DNA of 9,827 bases from an uncultured Collinsella sp. (GTDB lineage Bacteria; Actinomycetota; Coriobacteriia; Coriobacteriales; Coriobacteriaceae): positions 1-9,827 of the forward strand of contig UROJ01000039.1 of NCBI GenBank assembly GCA_900549335.1, given 5' to 3'. The translations under genes and the position numbers were made by a program. Position 1 is the first letter of the stretch. Each line of letters opens with the position of its first letter. This document shows, one piece after another, positions 5,812 to 9,827 of this stretch. A model generated the notes under the pieces. That model did not search any database and was not told the DNA's origin. It saw nothing but the letters and a program-made list of their open reading frames with translations.

Positions 5812-7596
5812 TTACGAGCGTTTGCGACTCGCCAGGGCGCCTGTGACGATAGCGGCCGTTCCTACAAGGGCGGTCGCTATGATGGCTGCGCTCGAGGCGT
5901 CGCCGGTTGCCGCGAGCTTGCCGGTGGTCTTGGCTCCCGTGGCTGCAACTGCAACGGTCTTGGTTGTCTTCGTGCCCTCGGACTTGGAACCCTCGGGCTT
6001 GGTCTCGCCGGACTTTTCCTCGGGTTTGATCTCCTCGGGAGGCACGATGGCCGTGCTCTTGGCGACAGCGGCGTCATAGGGGGAGTCGATCACAGCATCG
6101 CCCGTGCCGATGGTTTGACCTGCCTCGTAGGAGATGCTGGGGCCGTACTCTTCTTCGTAGCGGTAGTCAATGATCTTGCCGCCTGCGGGCGTCTGGATGG
6201 GAGCGCCTTCGATCTCGATGGTGCCGATCGCCTTGCCATCCTCGCTTATGGCAAGAGCGAAGATTGCCGCCGTGTCTCCCTCGGCCGTGAGCTTGCTGCG
6301 GACGATCGAGATACTCGCGGGCGCGATGCCCTCGTAGGTCTGGGCGAAGATACCGATGTTCAGACCCCTAGGCTCAGGGATGACCCCGCCGCTTTGGTCG
6401 TTGCTGTAGTGATCGGGGCCGTCGCTACCGGACTCGACATAGCGGGCTATAGCCTTGACAACGGAGTCGCTGATGTAGATGTGTCCGCCAGCGACGTTTG
6501 GCTGGTGGTTTCTGGTAGAGATTGCAACCGAGAATTTGCCTTCCGCGAACGCGTCCACGATGGAACCATTCTTGATGACGATGTCGTCCCCGTCAGTGAT
6601 GAGGGCGATGGCCTGACCGCCGCTCGCGCTTGTACGGACCGTCACGGTCGCGTGATCGAGCGTAACGCCCTTGTAGGCATAGACACCATATTCAACACCG
6701 CTTGCGTCAAGGGAGGCGTTCGTGACCGCGAGACTGCGCTCAGTGTCGACGGCAAGATCTCCCTCGGAGTTTGCCTTAACCTGGCTGCCGCCCGAGATGT
6801 TGATGCCGTCTTTAGCCCAAATCGCTGCTTCTTCTATAGAGCTTGCTTCTACCTTGCCACCGCCTTTGATGGTCAGGTCACTGCCCGCGGCGATGCCGTA
6901 ACCTTCGCCTCCTTTAGCGATCACTGTGCCAGAGGAATCGATGGTGGTCTTGCCCTTGGATTGGATGCCTTCGGTACCGCCCGTTGCATTCACGGTGCCC
7001 GAGCCCGTGATAGAGAGATCGCCTTTTGCCTCAATTCCGTCGGAAGCAGTGCTTGTGGTGTTCACAGTGCCTGCGCCAGAAATGGAGAGATCGCCTGTGG
7101 ATTTAATTGCATCGGCCTCGGCTGTCACATTGAGCTCATCCGTGCTATTCGAGCTCGTTATGTTCAACTCTGCTTTCTGGCTAGTGCCATCCTGCGCTTT
7201 GATGGCGGCTCCGGTGTAATCGGGCTCGGTTTTCACGGTGTTCTTGCCCTCATAGGCAATGTTGAGCTTGCCCGCAGCCTTGATTGCGCCGCCGTCATAG
7301 CCGTTGAGCTTCATATCGTCGGCGCCGTCCCAGCTCCATGTGCCGGCGTCGTCGCCCGCCGCGGTGCCGGCGTTGTACTGGGTGCCGCCAACGTCCACCC
7401 ACTCGGCTGCGAGCGAGATGCTCGGCATGAGCAACGAGCTTACCGTGAGCGCGCATACGGCACCCACGACGATGCGGCGCGTCACGCGGCGCCAGCTGCC
7501 GTGTGCGAGCAACGTGCGATGGCGCACGTCGGGCTCGATAAAATGGGCTCCAGAGGTTTTGTCATTGCGCTTGGGGGTCGTGAACAAGGCGGCCAT
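5812..7596 (-). CDS. Secreted wall-anchored beta-helix surface protein, copy B
   Basis: A 594-residue paralog of copy A, I judge about 60-65% identical by eye. The signal-peptide region is nearly the same (SWRRVTRRIVVGAVCAL and SLAA at about 61-64). The GTWSWDGADDMKLNGYDGG segment, 22-24-residue rungs (roughly 154-321), the block GGHIYISDSVVKAIARYV (370-387) and the tail KLAATGDASS...RKRS also correspond. LAATG is again at 561-565. Differences cluster in the rungs at 125-290 and in the linker, which is shorter and less proline-rich here; gains in the first half cancel the losses, so total length is equal. GGGAG 5 nt before the ATG at 7596 supports this start over the ATG at 7614. It is expected to be wall-linked by a class E-type sortase not encoded here. 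Ligand unknown. It has no terminator of its own directly behind it; the one at 5680-5718 takes that place. Confidence 0.85.
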   Translation of the reverse strand: MAALFTTPKRNDKTSGAHFIEPDVRHRTLLAHGSWRRVTRRIVVGAVCALTVSSLLMPSISLAAEWVDVGGTQYNAGTAAGDDAGTWSWDGADDMKLNGYDGGAIKAAGKLNIAYEGKNTVKTEPDYTGAAIKAQDGTSQKAELNITSSNSTDELNVTAEADAIKSTGDLSISGAGTVNTTSTASDGIEAKGDLSITGSGTVNATGGTEGIQSKGKTTIDSSGTVIAKGGEGYGIAAGSDLTIKGGGKVEASSIEEAAIWAKDGINISGGSQVKANSEGDLAVDTERSLAVTNASLDASGVEYGVYAYKGVTLDHATVTVRTSASGGQAIALITDGDDIVIKNGSIVDAFAEGKFSVAISTRNHQPNVAGGHIYISDSVVKAIARYVESGSDGPDHYSNDQSGGVIPEPRGLNIGIFAQTYEGIAPASISIVRSKLTAEGDTAAIFALAISEDGKAIGTIEIEGAPIQTPAGGKIIDYRYEEEYGPSISYEAGQTIGTGDAVIDSPYDAAVAKSTAIVPPEEIKPEEKSGETKPEGSKSEGTKTTKTVAVAATGAKTTGKLAATGDASSAAIIATALVGTAAIVTGALASRKRS

Positions 7597-7612
7597 GGTT
7601 ACTCCCATCCTC

Positions 7613-7623
7613 ATAGGGCCTAT
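7613..7623. promoter_or_regulatory. Conserved ATAGG-G-CCTAT palindrome before surface gene B
   Basis: This is the exact counterpart of 5557-5567, at the same distance from the start codon of surface gene B. Confidence 0.4.
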
Positions 7624-7654
7624 GCGATTACGCTCAGCATATCTGCAGGATGTA

Positions 7655-7686
7655 GCCGGCGGTAGTGCCGTTTGGAGGGCAAAATG
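7655..7686 (-). promoter_or_regulatory. Perfectly conserved 32-bp upstream element, copy B
   Basis: This is identical over 32 bp to 5599-5630 and lies 59-90 bp before the start of surface gene B. The sequence between it and the permease terminator (about 7709-7735) is not conserved with copy A, so conservation is local to this region and the terminator. Confidence 0.5.
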
Positions 7687-7736
7687 TCCAAAAGACGGGG
7701 GAGAAATGGGTTATGCACCCGTGTGTCGACTCGCTT

Positions 7737-7777
7737 AAAAGAAAAGCGCGGGACCGCTCAATGCGATTCCGCGCTTT
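7737..7777 (-). terminator. Intrinsic terminator of the purine permease gene
   Basis: AAAGCGCGG (7743-7751) pairs with CCGCGCTTT (7769-7777). Read on the - strand the stem is followed by TCTTTTAA. It lies 27 bp past the permease stop codon. The same stem and T-run recur at 5680-5718, while the loop has changed. Confidence 0.8.
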
Positions 7778-7803
7778 CATGGTTTGGTTTGTCGGCCGTG
7801 CCG

Positions 7804-9114
7804 TTACGCCACGAAGAAGTAGACGAGGAAGGCAAGGGCTGCGATCCACATGAGCGGCTTGATCTTGGAGGCCTCGCCCTTAAAGAGCGCGACGATCACG
7901 TAGGCGATAAAGCCCAGGCCAATGCCGGCAGAGATGGAGTAGGTGAAGGGCACGCCGGCGACAATCATGAACGCCGGGAAACCCTGCGACACGTCGGACC
8001 AGTCGATCTCGGAGGCCTCGCTCATCATGAGGTAGCCGACGTAGACCAGAGCACCGCAGGTGGCGGCGCTGGAAACGATGGTGACGATGGGGGAGAAGAA
8101 CGCGGCGAGAATGAACAGCACGCCGGTGGTGACGGAGGTGAGGCCCGTGCGGCCACCGTCGGCAGCGCCAGAGGTGGACTCGACGAAGGTGGTGATGGAG
8201 GAGACGCCCATGAAACCGCCCACAGCAGCGGCGGCGGAGTCGACGATCAGGATCTCCTTGATATTCTCGACGTTGCCGTCGTCGGTGAGGAACTCGCCCT
8301 GCTTGGCCACGGCCATCGCGGTGCCCATGGTGTCGAAGAAATCACTCATGAGCAGCGAGAACGAGATGACGAGGAGCGCGGGGTCAGTAAGGACCTTGAC
8401 GATGGCGGGCACGCCGCCGGCGTCGGCGATGGGGCCACCGATGCTCGAGAAGTCGAGCGGGGCGATGATACCGGTCGGAGCCTGGGTCACACCTAGGGGG
8501 ATACCGGCGATGACGGCGACGACGATGCCGATGAGCAGCGAGCCGGGGACGTTGCGGCAGGCGAGGGCGACCGTCACCAGGATGGAGATGATGCCGACGA
8601 TGAAGGTGGGGGAGGTGATGTCGCCCAGACCGACGAGTGTACCGGCGCCAGCGGTGATAATGCCGGCATCGCACAGGCCAATCATGGCGATGAACAGGCC
8701 CAGGCCCACCGAGATGGCGTGACGCAGAACAACCGGGATGGCGTCCATGATGGCCTCGCGCAGGCCACAGAGCACGAGCAGCAAGATGACGATACCCTCG
8801 AGGAAGATGACGCTCATGGCCACGTGCCAGTCACCGCCGCAGACGGTGGTGGCGATTCCAGCGATCATCGCGTTGACGCCTAAGCCCGACGCGCAGGCGA
8901 GCGGGCGGTTGGCGAAGATGCCCATGCAGATGGTCATGATGCCGGCGCCCAGGCAGGTGGCGCAGGCGAGCGCTCCCGCATCGATGCCAGCGCCCGAGAG
9001 CACCGCGGGGTTGACGGCGATGATGTAGGCCATCGCCAGGAACGTTGTCAGTCCAGCGCGGAGTTCGGTCCCGATTGTGGACTTGCGCTCGCTGACGTGA
9101 AATAGTTCGTCCAT
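7804..9114 (-). CDS. Purine (guanine/hypoxanthine/adenine) permease, AzgA/PbuG branch of NCS2
   Basis: A 436-residue membrane transporter of the AzgA-like branch, which takes up guanine and hypoxanthine or adenine with protons for purine salvage. Diagnostic segments are TFLAMAYIIAVNPAVLS (24-40), GLGVNAMIA (78-86), DFFDTMGT (258-265) and TTFVESTSGAADGGRTGLTSV (308-328, with Glu312), the last two being the substrate-site motifs of this branch. The frame runs open to 9171, but AAGGAAAGGG just upstream and the family N-terminus (ERKSTIGTELRAGLTTFLAM) fix the start at 9114. Which purine is preferred cannot be read from the sequence. No purine riboswitch is visible in the leader. The last 46 bp of the gene are duplicated at 5745-5790. 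Confidence 0.92.
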   Translation of the reverse strand: MDELFHVSERKSTIGTELRAGLTTFLAMAYIIAVNPAVLSGAGIDAGALACATCLGAGIMTICMGIFANRPLACASGLGVNAMIAGIATTVCGGDWHVAMSVIFLEGIVILLLVLCGLREAIMDAIPVVLRHAISVGLGLFIAMIGLCDAGIITAGAGTLVGLGDITSPTFIVGIISILVTVALACRNVPGSLLIGIVVAVIAGIPLGVTQAPTGIIAPLDFSSIGGPIADAGGVPAIVKVLTDPALLVISFSLLMSDFFDTMGTAMAVAKQGEFLTDDGNVENIKEILIVDSAAAAVGGFMGVSSITTFVESTSGAADGGRTGLTSVTTGVLFILAAFFSPIVTIVSSAATCGALVYVGYLMMSEASEIDWSDVSQGFPAFMIVAGVPFTYSISAGIGLGFIAYVIVALFKGEASKIKPLMWIAALAFLVYFFVA

Positions 9115-9131
9115 GCATACCCTTTCCTTGT

Positions 9132-9152
9132 TCGGCCCCGAGTTTAGGCCGA
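9132..9152 (-). other. Leader hairpin of the purine permease gene
   Basis: TCGGCC (9132-9137) and GGCCGA (9147-9152) form a perfect 6-bp GC-rich stem with a 9-nt loop, ending just ahead of the Shine-Dalgarno site. No T-run follows on the - strand. It may affect translation or mRNA stability, or be chance. Confidence 0.3.
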
Positions 9153-9169
9153 TTGACACGAACTCACCC

Positions 9170-9175
9170 ACTATA
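9170..9175 (-). promoter_or_regulatory. Candidate -10 box of the purine permease gene
   Basis: On the - strand this reads TATAGT and lies 55 bp upstream of the permease ATG. It would place transcription start near 9163 with a leader of about 50 nt holding the hairpin at 9132-9152. No good -35 is seen. Confidence 0.35.
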
Positions 9176-9268
9176 GCCCCTTTACGACGCTGTTGTTCCT
9201 CGCATGTTGATGTTCGGCGCTTTGTAACGGACGGGCGGTATTTTTCGTATGAAAATGTGTGGGTACCG

Positions 9269-9274
9269 TATACT
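9269..9274 (+). promoter_or_regulatory. Candidate -10 box of the deformylase-like gene
   Basis: TATACT lies 33 bp before the ATG at 9308 in the 193-bp divergent gap. A good -35 is not obvious. The spacing to the Shine-Dalgarno site (GGAGG, 9299-9303) is suitable for a short leader. Confidence 0.4.
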
Positions 9275-9307
9275 TAAGCGGTTACAACGACCCCTATGGA
9301 GGAACGT

Positions 9308-9727
9308 ATGATTAAAGAGCTTTGCCACGACGAGGCTATCCTGTCCCAGCGTTGCGAGGTTGCGACCGTCGAGGACGAGTCGGTTGCTCAGGACCTGATC
9401 GATACCATCAAGTCGCTCGACGATGCCGGCTGCCTTGCCGCTAACCAGATTGGCGTTACCAAGAAAGTCTGCGTCTATCTGGACGACGCCGGCGAGCCCC
9501 ATGTACTCTACAACCCCCGTCTGGTGTTTGGCTTGGGCGCCAGCAAGATGGAGGAGAGCTGCCTGACGCACGAGGAGGTCACCAAGTCCACGCGCTATAT
9601 CAAGTGCAAGGTCGCTTATGACGTGATCGTCGACGGCAAGATGCGCGAGCGCAAGCAGGACTTTGTGGGCTTCGAGGCGCAGATGGTCCAGCACATGATT
9701 GACCACTGTCTAGGAAAGTTGGTCTAA
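9308..9727 (+). CDS. Peptide-deformylase-like protein lacking the catalytic glutamate
   Basis: A 139-residue protein of the peptide deformylase superfamily, like the short 'formylmethionine deformylase-like' proteins of Firmicutes and Coriobacteria (N-terminus MIK....D...LS). Active deformylases remove the formyl group from new proteins using three motifs. Here motif 1 (GxGLAAxQ) reads AGCLAANQ (40-47), with both early glycines changed. Motif 2 (EGCLS) reads ESCLT and keeps metal ligand Cys85. Motif 3 (HExDH) reads HMIDH: His129 and His133 remain, but the catalytic Glu is Met130. The codon is ATG, at least two substitutions from GAA/GAG, so a single sequencing error is unlikely. It probably binds metal but may not deformylate; a true deformylase should exist elsewhere in the genome. 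GGAGG at 9299-9303 sets the start at 9308, not at the ATG at 9296. Confidence 0.8.
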   Translation: MIKELCHDEAILSQRCEVATVEDESVAQDLIDTIKSLDDAGCLAANQIGVTKKVCVYLDDAGEPHVLYNPRLVFGLGASKMEESCLTHEEVTKSTRYIKCKVAYDVIVDGKMRERKQDFVGFEAQMVQHMIDHCLGKLV

Positions 9728-9827
9728 GGGGACCAAAGCACCGCACCTTGCCGCTCAATCGTCGCTCGCGTACCTTAAGTACGCTTCACTCCTCTTTCGT
9801 GGCAATCTACGGCACTTTGACCCCTTA
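9725..9827. repeat. 103-bp imperfect palindrome at the window end
   Basis: Two 49-bp arms (9725-9773 and 9779-9827) flank a 5-bp centre. The outer ends are perfect (TAAGGGG/CCCCTTA), as is the inner end GCGTAC-CTTAA-GTACGC. Between them, with a one-base shift, CAAAG, CCG and TTGCC also pair. The stop codon of the deformylase-like gene is the first three bases of the left arm. It is far longer and less regular than a terminator and has no T-run. A non-autonomous mobile repeat or REP-like element is possible. It may extend beyond the window. Confidence 0.6.

Larger units (their letters stand above)
5797..7849 (-). repeat. Tandem duplication unit, copy B
   Basis: This is the partner of 3741-5790. 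It starts about 15 bp past the stop of surface gene B (TGTGCG, then similar bases) and ends inside the 3' end of the intact purine permease gene. Its permease end is part of a complete gene, so copy B holds the ancestral junction, while copy A was joined behind surface gene B at about 5790-5797. Confidence 0.85.

Noticed and set aside
6115..7665. 516-codon open frame on the + strand opposite surface gene B
   Set aside because: It is antisense to a well-supported gene, and in copy A the same antisense frame is broken into shorter pieces. Its residues reflect the codon bias of the real gene; no ribosome site precedes it.
7672..8496. 274-codon + strand frame opposite the purine permease
   Set aside because: It is a shadow of the permease gene: low complexity, rich in Gly/Asp/Glu/His, with no family resemblance and no ribosome site.
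9115..9307. Purine riboswitch in front of the purine permease
   Set aside because: The leader is only about 50 nt from the candidate start and lacks the three-way-junction core; only a simple 6-bp hairpin is present.

Overview
The window looks like a chromosomal segment of a GC-rich Gram-positive bacterium, most likely a gut coriobacterium close to Collinsella. This taxonomic reading is an inference from codon use, from Shine-Dalgarno-led genes, and from two secreted proteins with a Gram-positive wall-sorting tail (LAATG, hydrophobic segment, RKRS). No rRNA, tRNA, CRISPR array or insertion sequence was found.

Left part (1-2887), + strand. The tail of a probable LysR-type regulator is followed by an AT-rich promoter region with a perfect 8+8 bp operator-like palindrome. 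Next come a MetE-like, zinc-dependent methyltransferase (235-1368) and a UraA-type uracil permease (1494-2828). A strong bidirectional terminator (2850-2887) closes the permease against a convergent gene.

Middle part (2886-7849), - strand. A small alpha/beta-hydrolase esterase (2886-3548) is followed by two tandem genes for paralogous secreted, wall-anchored proteins (3756-5540 and 5812-7596). Both are exactly 594 residues, carry 22-24-residue beta-helix-like repeats, and end in the same sorting signal at residues 561-565. They are direct repeats of about 2.05 kb. Each unit also carries the promoter region, a terminator and the last 46 bp of the neighbouring permease gene. The 46-bp scrap left between the two genes shows how the duplication arose.

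Right part (7804-9827). A purine permease of the AzgA/PbuG branch of NCS2 lies on the - strand. It is divergent from a short peptide-deformylase-like protein on the + strand, whose catalytic glutamate is replaced by methionine. The window ends inside or at the edge of a 103-bp imperfect palindrome that begins at the stop codon of that gene and may be a dispersed repeat.

Taken together, the segment holds nucleobase uptake (uracil and purine), methionine synthesis, and a duplicated, diversifying surface protein. The most unusual parts are the tandem surface-protein locus with its duplication scar, the deformylase-like protein without its catalytic residue, and the terminal palindrome.
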